Of a stretch of DNA of 64,000 nt, positions 51,102 to 58,509 are shown piece after piece. The number at the start of each line of letters is the position of its first letter. Position 1 is the stretch's first letter. The position numbers were made by a program, and so were the translations under genes. The notes beneath the pieces were generated by a model, which had not been told where the DNA came from, did not search any database, and saw only the letters and a program-made list of their open reading frames with translations. This stretch comes from Roseiarcus sp963835215 (GTDB taxonomy: Bacteria > Pseudomonadota > Alphaproteobacteria > Rhizobiales > Beijerinckiaceae): NCBI GenBank assembly GCA_963835215.1, contig CAWIES010000003.1, forward strand, positions 248,001 through 312,000, in the 5' to 3' direction.

Positions 51102-52316
51102 ATGTCCAAGATCAAAGTGAAGAATCCGGTCGTCGAGCTCGACGGCGACGAAATGACCCGCATCATCTGGCAGCTGATCCGCGACAAGCTGATCCACCCC
51201 TACCTCGACATCGACCTGCAGTACTACGACCTCTCGGTCGAGAATCGCGACGCGACCAACGACAAGGTGACGGTCGATGCGGCCGAGGCGATCAAGGCCT
51301 GCGGCGTCGGCGTCAAATGCGCGACCATCACCCCCGACGAAGCGCGGGTGAAGGAATTCAATCTCAAGGAAATGTGGAAGAGCCCGAACGGCACGATCCG
51401 CAACATCCTCGGAGGCGTCATCTTCCGCGAGCCGATCATCTGCAAGAACGTGCCGCGCTTGGTGCCGAGCTGGACGCTGCCGATCATCATCGGCCGCCAC
51501 GCCTACGGCGACCAGTATCGCGCGACCGACTTCAAAGTGCCCGGCAAGGGCCGCCTGACCATTCGCTTCGAGGGCGACGACGGCAAGGTGATCGAGAAGG
51601 AAGTGTTCAAGTTCCCCGGCGCCGGCGTCGCGATGAGCATGTACAATCTCGACGACTCGATCCGCGACTTCGCCAGGGCCTCGCTCAACTACGGCCTCGC
51701 GCGCAAATATCCGGTCTATCTGTCGACCAAGAACACCATCCTCAAGGCCTATGACGGCCGCTTCAAGGACCTGTTCCAGGAAGTGTTCGACGCCGAGTTC
51801 AAGACGAAGTTCGCCGCCGCCGGCATCACCTACGAGCATCGCCTGATCGACGACATGGTCGCCTCGGCGCTCAAGTGGTCGGGCGGCTACGTCTGGGCGT
51901 GCAAGAACTACGACGGCGACGTGCAGTCCGACACGGTCGCGCAGGGCTACGGCTCGCTCGGCCTGATGACCAGCGTGCTGACGACGCCCGACGGCAAAAT
52001 CGTCGAGGCGGAGGCCGCGCACGGCACGGTGACGCGCCATTACCGCGAGCATCAGAAGGGCCGCGCGACCTCGACCAATTCGATCGCCTCGATCTTCGCC
52101 TGGACGCGCGGCCTCGCCCATCGCGCCAAGCTCGACGACAACGGCGAACTCGCGCGCTTTGCCGAGACGCTGGAGCGGGTCTGCATCGCGACGGTCGAAG
52201 CCGGCTTCATGACCAAGGACCTCGCTTTGCTGGTCGGCCCCGAGCAGAAATGGCTGACGACCGACGGCTTCCTCGACAAGGTCAGCGACAACCTCAAAGC
52301 GGCGATGGCGAAGTAG
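51102..52316 (+). CDS. icd: NADP-dependent isocitrate dehydrogenase
   Basis: TCA-cycle enzyme, 404 residues, of the eukaryote-like homodimeric type (subfamily II) common in rhizobia. It begins MSKIKVKNPVVELDGDEMTRIIW; SPNGTIRNILGGVIFREPIIC carries the isocitrate-binding residues and YDGDVQSDTVAQGYGSLGLMTSVL is family-specific. Metal-binding aspartates are in RLIDDMVA. ATG 51102 chosen over an upstream in-frame ATG at 51084. Confidence 0.96.
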   Translation: MSKIKVKNPVVELDGDEMTRIIWQLIRDKLIHPYLDIDLQYYDLSVENRDATNDKVTVDAAEAIKACGVGVKCATITPDEARVKEFNLKEMWKSPNGTIRNILGGVIFREPIICKNVPRLVPSWTLPIIIGRHAYGDQYRATDFKVPGKGRLTIRFEGDDGKVIEKEVFKFPGAGVAMSMYNLDDSIRDFARASLNYGLARKYPVYLSTKNTILKAYDGRFKDLFQEVFDAEFKTKFAAAGITYEHRLIDDMVASALKWSGGYVWACKNYDGDVQSDTVAQGYGSLGLMTSVLTTPDGKIVEAEAAHGTVTRHYREHQKGRATSTNSIASIFAWTRGLAHRAKLDDNGELARFAETLERVCIATVEAGFMTKDLALLVGPEQKWLTTDGFLDKVSDNLKAAMAK

Positions 52317-52324
52317 GGACTTCT

Positions 52325-52361
52325 CCCTCTCCCGCGCGAGGGAGAGGGTTGGGGTGAGGGC
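52325..52361. repeat. REP-like hairpin after icd
   Basis: A 9-bp stem CCCTCTCCC/GGGAGAGGG with a 6-base loop (52325-52348), followed by TTGGGGTGAGGG. This matches the thiG-thiE element at 17245 over about 20 bases in the same orientation. It may serve as the icd mRNA 3' end. Confidence 0.75.
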
Positions 52362-52420
52362 GCGGCGCGCGACGGCTCGTCAGGCCGGCGGCGCCCAATG
52401 GCCAAGCGGCGTTAGCGCAG

Positions 52421-53560
52421 TCAGCGTATCTGCATCGGCATCATGCCGCCGGGGCCGGCCATGAAGCCCCAGATTTCGTCGGCCCCGACCTCGACATCAT
52501 CGCTGACCCAGAGCTCGCCCGCCTTCATCGACACTTTGTATTTGCCCGGCGGCAGTTCGAGCGTCGGGCCGCCCGGCCCATTGGCGCCGACTCCCGGCGC
52601 GACCTTCACTGTCTGCTTGTTGACCGTGAAGATCACCGGCGTTGAGAGCAGGTTGCCGAACATCGCCTTGACCTTGCCGGGCTTGGCCGCCATGCCCGAC
52701 GCGGCGGCCTTGGCCGAATTGCTGACGATCAGGCTCACGGTTGTCGCGTCGTCCTTGCGCCCCAGCTTCAGAACCGCCGGGCCGTCGGGCGAAGTGAATT
52801 TGAACGTCGCGCTTTCGTCGCCGACCACAACGCCGTCCGCCTCCTCCTTCCAGCCGCGCTTGGCGAGTTCCTGGCGATAGAAGTTGAGCACGGATTTCAG
52901 ATCGAGTTGCGTCTCGACATCGAGCGCGCGGCGCAGCGGCGTCGTCTCGGCCTCGGCCATCGTGTGGCTGCTTGGAATCGGAAAACCGCCGGTCTCCTCG
53001 ACCGCCAGATCCTCGGCGGAGGGCGCGGGCGCGGCGGCCGCTTTTTCCGCTTCGTTGACCAGGCCTTCGCCCGAGGCGTCGACTTCGGTCTTGTCGATCG
53101 GCCGCATCGCGGTCAGCTCGATCTCTTTGCCGTCCTTGGAGAAGTCGAGCACCGCCATGTTCGACTTGTCGATCACGGAAGGCTCCGCCTGCCAGCCGAG
53201 CGCTTTCATCTGGGCGCGATAGAAGGCGACGACGCTCTTGAGGTTGGAGCCGGTCTCGAAAGCGAGCTTGCCCTCGGCGCCGTCGAACTTGACCTCCTCT
53301 GCGGTGACCGGCACCGGAATCGAAGCCGTATTCCCTTCCATCGCGGCGAGCGTTTCGACCGCCTCGTTCGCGGCCGGCGGCGCCGCGCCGGCGTCAAGCG
53401 GGGCCGCCGAGGCTGGCGAATGGAAAGCCGTCGCCGAGGCCAGCGCGAAAGCGAACGCCGCCAAGGCGGCTCGCCGATGCCGGCGCGGCGCGTCGGCGCG
53501 CGGTTCGTCAGCTCGGAGAATCGAGGCGGCAAGCAAGTTCGTCGGGCGCGAAACGCGCAT
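52421..53560 (-). CDS. Secreted protein with an internal duplication, function unknown
   Basis: A 379-residue protein from ATG 53560. A basic, Arg-rich start leads into a hydrophobic signal segment around residues 30-50 (ALAAFAFALASATAF). Two similar modules follow, each with a LKSVxxFYRxxMxxxGW-type motif: LKSVVAFYRAQMKALGWQ near 110 and LKSVLNFYRQELAKRGWKE near 235, each before a beta-rich stretch. The C-terminal part ends in PPGKYKVSMKAGELWVSDDVEV, reading like a carbohydrate-binding or beta-sandwich fold. I do not recognise the family. It lies after icd, convergent with it. Confidence 0.7.
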   Translation of the reverse strand: MRVSRPTNLLAASILRADEPRADAPRRHRRAALAAFAFALASATAFHSPASAAPLDAGAAPPAANEAVETLAAMEGNTASIPVPVTAEEVKFDGAEGKLAFETGSNLKSVVAFYRAQMKALGWQAEPSVIDKSNMAVLDFSKDGKEIELTAMRPIDKTEVDASGEGLVNEAEKAAAAPAPSAEDLAVEETGGFPIPSSHTMAEAETTPLRRALDVETQLDLKSVLNFYRQELAKRGWKEEADGVVVGDESATFKFTSPDGPAVLKLGRKDDATTVSLIVSNSAKAAASGMAAKPGKVKAMFGNLLSTPVIFTVNKQTVKVAPGVGANGPGGPTLELPPGKYKVSMKAGELWVSDDVEVGADEIWGFMAGPGGMMPMQIR

Positions 53561-53761
53561 CGTCAAGGCTCCCTGGGAGGCGGCGTCCTCGGAAAGCGCC
53601 GGGGGAAACGAGGCTGCGGCTTTGCGACGGCCGAGTTGTCATGACCAGACACGCCCTCGCGCGGCTGCGCAGAGGCGTCGGAGAGTTGTTACGGGATGGC
53701 GGCGCCCCTTACCTCTTCCCATTCCCTGCCCTAGATAAGGCCGTCCTTTCCCCTGCTCCGC

Positions 53762-55216
53762 GGGTGCGCCCTGTCCGTCTTCACCAATCTGGCGTTCGAA
53801 GCGGGCGTCGTTGCGCGATCGCTTGCCGATTATTTCTCTGGCGACGCGCTGCGCCTCGGCGTCACCGGCCTGTCGCGCTCGGGCAAGACGGTGTTCATCA
53901 CCGCGCTCGTCAATAATCTGATCGAGGGCGGCAAGCTACCGGTGCTGCGTGCAACGGCGGAGGGCCGCGTCGCGCGCGTCTATCTCGAGCCGCAGCCTGA
54001 CGACGCGGTGCCGCGTTTCCCTTACGAGGAACATTCGGCGGCGTTCGCTGGATCTGATCGGCGCTGGCCGGTTTCGACCCAGCGCGTTTCGCAATTGCGC
54101 GTGACGATCGACTTCGAACGCTCTGGCCGCTGGGGCGGCGCCAAGGCCAAGCAATTGCATCTCGACATCGTTGACTATCCCGGCGAATGGCTGCTCGATC
54201 TGCCGCTGCTCGCCAAATCCTACGCCGAGTGGTCGCGCGAAACGATCGCCGCCGCGCGGGCGCCGGCGCGCGCGCCGCTCGCCGCGCATTGGCTCGGCTT
54301 CCTCGCCGGCCTTGACCCCGCGGCGGCGGCTGACGAGGCGAGCGCGCGCCAGGGCGCCGAGCTCTTCACCGCCTATCTGCGCCAGGCGCGCGAAGCGGTC
54401 TATGCGCTCTCGACCCTTTCGCCCGGCCGCTTTCTCATGCCGGGCGATCTCGAAGGCTCGCCCGCGCTGACCTTCGCGCCATTGGCGCTTGAAGATGACT
54501 TCGCCGCCCCGGCAGGCTCGCTGGCGGCGATGATGGAGCGGCGCTACGAGGCCTATAAGACCCATGTCGCGCGGCCCTTCTTTCGCGATCATTTCGCCCG
54601 CCTCGACCGCCAGATCGTGCTTGTCGACATGCTGAGCGCGCTCAATTCCGGCCCCGCCGCGCTCAGCGATCTCGAGACCGCGCTCGACGGCGTGATGCAG
54701 GCGTTCCGGGCTGGCCGGCCTTCGCGTCTGGCGGCAATCGTGCGCCCGCGCGTCGACCGCATCCTGTTCGCCGCGACCAAGGCCGACCATCTGCACCACA
54801 CCGACCACGACCGGCTGGAGGCGATCCTCAGGACGCTGACCGCTCGCGCCATCGTCCGCGCCGAAGGCGTCGGCGCCGAGATCGACGTCATCGCGCTTGC
54901 CGCCGTGCGCGCGACGCGCGAAGCGGAGATCCGGCACGGGCGCGAGACGCTGCAAGCGATCGTCGGCGTACCCGAAGCTGGCGAGCGCATCGGCGGCCAG
55001 ACGTTCGACGGAATCGCCGAGGCGGCGGTGTTTCCTGGCGTGCTGCCCGACGATCCCGCCGCGGCTTTGGCCGGCGCGGCGCTGGCGCTGCCCGAAAGCG
55101 AGAACGACTGGCGCTTTGTGCGCTTCCGCCCGCCAGAGGTTCTGGCGGGCGCGCCGGCGCCCCATATTCGCCTCGACCGCGCCCTGCAATTCCTGATCGG
55201 CGACCGACTGACATGA
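53762..55216 (+). CDS. ycjX: YcjX-like P-loop protein (start uncertain)
   Basis: Large GTPase-like protein of the YcjX family, of uncertain function and linked to envelope stress in enterics. Walker A (GVTGLSRSGKTVF) lies at about 53857-53895; then VARVYLEPQPDDAVPRFPYEEH, LDIVDYPGEWLLDL and the conserved VDMLSALNSGPAALSDLE and LFAATKADHLHHTDHD follow. No ATG, and no strong GTG or TTG, exists in frame before the Walker motif back to a stop at 53732, so the true start is probably hidden by another extra base near 53760. Overlaps ycjF by four bases. Confidence 0.85.
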   Translation, partial: GCALSVFTNLAFEAGVVARSLADYFSGDALRLGVTGLSRSGKTVFITALVNNLIEGGKLPVLRATAEGRVARVYLEPQPDDAVPRFPYEEHSAAFAGSDRRWPVSTQRVSQLRVTIDFERSGRWGGAKAKQLHLDIVDYPGEWLLDLPLLAKSYAEWSRETIAAARAPARAPLAAHWLGFLAGLDPAAAADEASARQGAELFTAYLRQAREAVYALSTLSPGRFLMPGDLEGSPALTFAPLALEDDFAAPAGSLAAMMERRYEAYKTHVARPFFRDHFARLDRQIVLVDMLSALNSGPAALSDLETALDGVMQAFRAGRPSRLAAIVRPRVDRILFAATKADHLHHTDHDRLEAILRTLTARAIVRAEGVGAEIDVIALAAVRATREAEIRHGRETLQAIVGVPEAGERIGGQTFDGIAEAAVFPGVLPDDPAAALAGAALALPESENDWRFVRFRPPEVLAGAPAPHIRLDRALQFLIGDRLT

Positions 55217-56247
55217 GCGAACAACGCCCCCGCCCCCGCGCCTTCCGCCTCGATGACGAGCGCGTCGCCGTCGATGACGCGCCCATCCCCTCTTCGCCGA
55301 CCGCCCTCGTGCGCTCGCAAAGCGAGCCGATCTCTTCGCTCGACCCCGCCGAGCGCGAAGTCGAGGCGGCGCAGGGCGCTGGCGTCGCGGCGCCACGGCG
55401 GCTGTCGCTCTCTTCGATCGCCTGGATCGGCCTCAGCGGGCTGGTCTCGCTGGGGGTCGGCCTGTGGATCGACGGGCTGATCGAGGCGCTGTTCGCGCGA
55501 GCGGCTTCGCTCGGCATGGTCGCCGTCGCCTTCGCCGCGCTGCTGGTCGCGGGCGCGCTCGGGCTCCTCTTGCGCGAGTTCTTCGCACTGGCGCGCCAGC
55601 GCCGCATCGCGGAATTGCACGCCGCCCTGGCGCGCGCGCACGCCGACGACGACCGCGACGCGGCGCGCACGCTGACCGGCAAGCTGATCGCGCTCTACGC
55701 CGCGCGCCCGGAGACTGCGCGCGCACGCGCGGAAATCGAGGAGGCGCGGCGCGCCGTCGTCGATGGGCGCGATCTGATCGATGTCGCCGAGCGCGCGCTG
55801 TTGCTCCCGCTCGACCGCAAGGTCCAGGGGGAGATTGCGGCGGCGGCGCGGCGGGTGTCGATGGTGACCGCGCTCAGCCCGCGCGCCATCGTCGATCTGA
55901 TCTTCGTCGCCGCGCAGATCGTCCGCCTGACGCGGCGGGTCGCCGAACTCTACGGCGGCCGCCCTGGCCTCCTCGGCTTCATCCGGCTCGCCCGCTCGAT
56001 CGGCGCGCACCTCGCCATCACCGGCGGCATGGCGGTTGGCGACAGCCTGCTGCAACAGGTGGTCGGCCATGGGATCGCCTCACGCATCTCGGCCAAGATG
56101 GGCGAAGGCGTGCTCAACGGGCTGCTGACCGCTCGCGTCGGGCTATCGGCGATGGCGGTCTGCCGCCCCGCCCCGTTCGCAATCGACATGCCCCCGGGCG
56201 TCGCCGATGTCGCGCCGTTCCTATTCAGCAGCGCCAAAAAGGGCTGA
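55213..56247 (+). CDS. ycjF: YcjF-like DUF697 membrane protein
   Basis: A 344-residue protein starting MSEQRPRPRAFRLDDERVAV, the typical conserved N-terminal peptide of the TIGR01620/YcjF family. Two membrane helices (LSSIAWIGLSGLVSLGVGLWI and VAVAFAALLVAGALGLLL) precede a DUF697 domain ending in VAICRPxPF-like AVCRPAPF. It is the usual partner of YcjX and overlaps its stop by four bases. Confidence 0.88.
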   Translation: MSEQRPRPRAFRLDDERVAVDDAPIPSSPTALVRSQSEPISSLDPAEREVEAAQGAGVAAPRRLSLSSIAWIGLSGLVSLGVGLWIDGLIEALFARAASLGMVAVAFAALLVAGALGLLLREFFALARQRRIAELHAALARAHADDDRDAARTLTGKLIALYAARPETARARAEIEEARRAVVDGRDLIDVAERALLLPLDRKVQGEIAAAARRVSMVTALSPRAIVDLIFVAAQIVRLTRRVAELYGGRPGLLGFIRLARSIGAHLAITGGMAVGDSLLQQVVGHGIASRISAKMGEGVLNGLLTARVGLSAMAVCRPAPFAIDMPPGVADVAPFLFSSAKKG

Positions 56248-56261
56248 GGCTCCGGCCCCGC

Positions 56262-57299
56262 TCAGCTCACCCCGAGCTTGCGCTGCAGGCTGGTCGAGGA
56301 GGTCGTGTACTGGAACAGTAGCTTCTTGTCGGGATAGACGTAGCGATACGCCCTCTGCGAGGCCAGCGCCACTTCGTGGAAGCCGGAGAGGATCAGCTTC
56401 AGCTTGCCCGGATAGGTGATGATGTCGCCGACGGCGAAAATGCCCGGCGTGCTGGTCTCGAACTTCGCGGTGTCCACCGGCACCAGGTTCTCGTGCAGGT
56501 TTAGACCCCAGTCGGCGATCGGGCCAAGCTTCATGGTCAGGCCGTAGAACGCCAGCAGATCGTCGCACTCGATGTCGAAATTCACCTGGTCGGCGCCGCG
56601 CACCGTCACCGCCGAAAGCTGGCTGCCCTCCCCCTTGAGCCCGGTCAGTTGGGCGACGGCGAGATCCATCTTGTTCTCCGCCACCAGCGTGCGCATCGCA
56701 TTGACCGAATGGGGCGCGGCGCGGAATTCGTCGCGGCGATGGACGAGGGTCACGCGGCTGGCGACCGGGTGAAGGTTGAGCGCCCAGTCGAGCGCGGAGT
56801 CGCCACCGCCCGCGATCAGCACCCGGCGGCCGCGGAAATGCTCCATCTTGCGCACGGAATAGAAGACGCTCTTGCCCTCGTAGGCTTCGACGCCGGGGGT
56901 CGGGGGGCGCTTGGGCTGGAATGAGCCGCCGCCCGCGGCGATCACCACCACCTTGGCTTCAAAGGTCTTGCCCGCGTCCGTGGCGACGCGGAACAGCGGG
57001 TGCTCGGGCGTCCCGAGCACCTCGAGGCTCTCGACCATTTCGCCAAGATGAAACGTCGGCGCGAACGGATGGATCTGCTTCTCCAGCGCGTCGACCAGCC
57101 CCTGGCCGGTGACGATCGGGTAGCCCGGAATGTCGTAGATCGGCTTCTCCGGATAGAGCTCCGCGCACTGCCCGCCAATCTTGGGCAGGATATCGATCAG
57201 GTGGGCCTTGATATCGAGCAGGCCGAGTTCGAACACCGCGAACATGCCGACCGGGCCGGCGCCGATGATGACGGCGTCCGTCTGAATTACGTCACTCAT
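56262..57299 (-). CDS. Ferredoxin--NADP(+) reductase, thioredoxin-reductase-like type
   Basis: FAD enzyme that moves electrons between NADPH and ferredoxin. The 345-residue protein has the dinucleotide motif IIGAGPVGMFA (residues 11-21) and a second one in LIAGGGDSALDWAL, with IFAVGDIITYPGKLKLI near the C-terminus. It lacks the CxxC of thioredoxin reductases and has the YumC-type ending with SSTSLQRKLG. It lies next to a ferredoxin gene and probably serves it. Confidence 0.9.
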   Translation of the reverse strand: MSDVIQTDAVIIGAGPVGMFAVFELGLLDIKAHLIDILPKIGGQCAELYPEKPIYDIPGYPIVTGQGLVDALEKQIHPFAPTFHLGEMVESLEVLGTPEHPLFRVATDAGKTFEAKVVVIAAGGGSFQPKRPPTPGVEAYEGKSVFYSVRKMEHFRGRRVLIAGGGDSALDWALNLHPVASRVTLVHRRDEFRAAPHSVNAMRTLVAENKMDLAVAQLTGLKGEGSQLSAVTVRGADQVNFDIECDDLLAFYGLTMKLGPIADWGLNLHENLVPVDTAKFETSTPGIFAVGDIITYPGKLKLILSGFHEVALASQRAYRYVYPDKKLLFQYTTSSTSLQRKLGVS

Positions 57300-57303
57300 G
57301 GAA

Positions 57304-57624
57304 TCAACCTTGCTTGGCTGGGGTCGTCACGACCAGGCCGTCGAGCGCCGAGGTGACTTTGATCTGGCAGGAGAGGCGCGAGGTCGGCCGCACGTCGGCG
57401 GCGAAGTCGAGCATGTCCTCCTCCATTTGCGAGGGTTTGCCGACGATCGCCGTCCACTCGTCGGCGACATAGACGTGACAGGTGGCGCAGGCGCAGGCGC
57501 CCCCACATTCGGCTTCAATGCCCGGAATGCTGTTGCGCAGCGCCGCCTCCATGACGGTCGAGCCGATCTGGGCGTCAACGGTGCGCGACTCGCCGGAGGC
57601 GGCGATATACGTGATCTTGGCCAT
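57304..57624 (-). CDS. 2Fe-2S ferredoxin (adrenodoxin/FdxB type)
   Basis: A 106-residue electron carrier from ATG 57624. The cluster cysteines C40, C46, C49 and C86 are spaced CX5CX2CX36C, which is the adrenodoxin-type pattern. Such ferredoxins serve Fe-S assembly or P450 systems. It is 4 bases before the reductase gene, so the two form a ready-made electron-transfer pair. Confidence 0.93.
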   Translation of the reverse strand: MAKITYIAASGESRTVDAQIGSTVMEAALRNSIPGIEAECGGACACATCHVYVADEWTAIVGKPSQMEEDMLDFAADVRPTSRLSCQIKVTSALDGLVVTTPAKQG

Positions 57625-57819
57625 TGAACCCGTGTCTTCCCTCGCTTTGGTCGATCCTGGCTCGATCTTGAGCCAATCTCCGACCAATCCTTCACCCGCG
57701 CCGACCGCGGCCGGTCGGCGGGGCTTTGCTCGCGGGCGCCTTCATAAGGCGTGCTGCGGCGCAACGGAAGCGCGAATTGGCGCTCTCGACGAGGGACGCC
57801 CCTTGGGCGGGCGAGGAGG

Positions 57820-58218
57820 CTAGTCGCGTAGCCGGGCAAGAGCGGCCCGGGCCGCCTCGACCGCGACGGCGAGCGCGGCGATCGCCGCTTCGATCGCGTC
57901 GGGGCCTTCGGCGCCATCGGCAAGCGCGGCCTCGAGGGTCGCGGCCGCGCGCGCCACCGCGCCGGCGCCGACCGCCAGCGCCGAGCCGAGCAGCTTATGG
58001 GCCGCCTCGGCGCGCTCGCGTTTGGCCGCCGAGCGGCTCGCCGAGCGCGCCAGAAGGCTCGCCGACTGACGGTCGAACAGGGCGAGCATCTCCTGCTGGA
58101 GCGCCAAATCGCCATCGGTCTGACGCTCGAGATGGACGAGATCGAGCGCCGGCTCCCCAGACCCCGGAGCGGGGGAAACGCGCGACGTTTTGGGCGGGGC
58201 GGCCGACATGGCGAGCAT
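57820..58218 (-). CDS. Hpt-domain phosphotransfer protein
   Basis: A 132-residue protein (ATG 58218; ATG 58209 is possible) with a single histidine-phosphotransfer domain. The phosphorylated histidine is in RAEAAHKLLGSALAVGA, the AHxLxGSA signature, inside a four-helix bundle. GGAG eight bases before the start lies just behind the stop of a 47-codon upstream frame. Its kinase and response regulator are not in this window. Confidence 0.82.
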   Translation of the reverse strand: MLAMSAAPPKTSRVSPAPGSGEPALDLVHLERQTDGDLALQQEMLALFDRQSASLLARSASRSAAKRERAEAAHKLLGSALAVGAGAVARAAATLEAALADGAEGPDAIEAAIAALAVAVEAARAALARLRD

Positions 58219-58227
58219 AGTAGTCTC

Positions 58228-58371
58228 CTAAGATGAGGATTCGAGCGGTTTTTCGCCGATTCCCGAGAGGATCGACCAGTAACCGCGCGACGCTTGCATC
58301 AAAGCCTCCCCCTTCATGGTCACCGAAGCGTTAACGACGTTTGAAAGATACGATTCCGCAGAGGTTTCCAT
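58228..58371 (-). CDS. Possible 47-residue leader protein before the Hpt gene
   Basis: An ATG at 58371 opens a 47-codon frame ending nine bases before the Hpt start. The peptide (METSAESYLSNVVN...) is soluble and composition is ordinary, but GC is well below the neighbours and the ribosome-binding site is weak. The stretch also holds GANTC sites and a CtrA-like motif, so it may instead be promoter DNA. Weak call. Confidence 0.35.
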   Translation of the reverse strand: METSAESYLSNVVNASVTMKGEALMQASRGYWSILSGIGEKPLESSS

Positions 58372-58509
58372 CTCAATGCGCGACCTGTAGACTGCGTGGT
58401 TAATACTCTCCGGCGCTGCGGCGCGAGGCCAAATGGCGGGGCGCCGGGGAGCCCTGCGCGGCGCATCCTCTTGGTCGAGGCGCCGCGAGGAGAGGGACGA
58501 GGCGGCATC

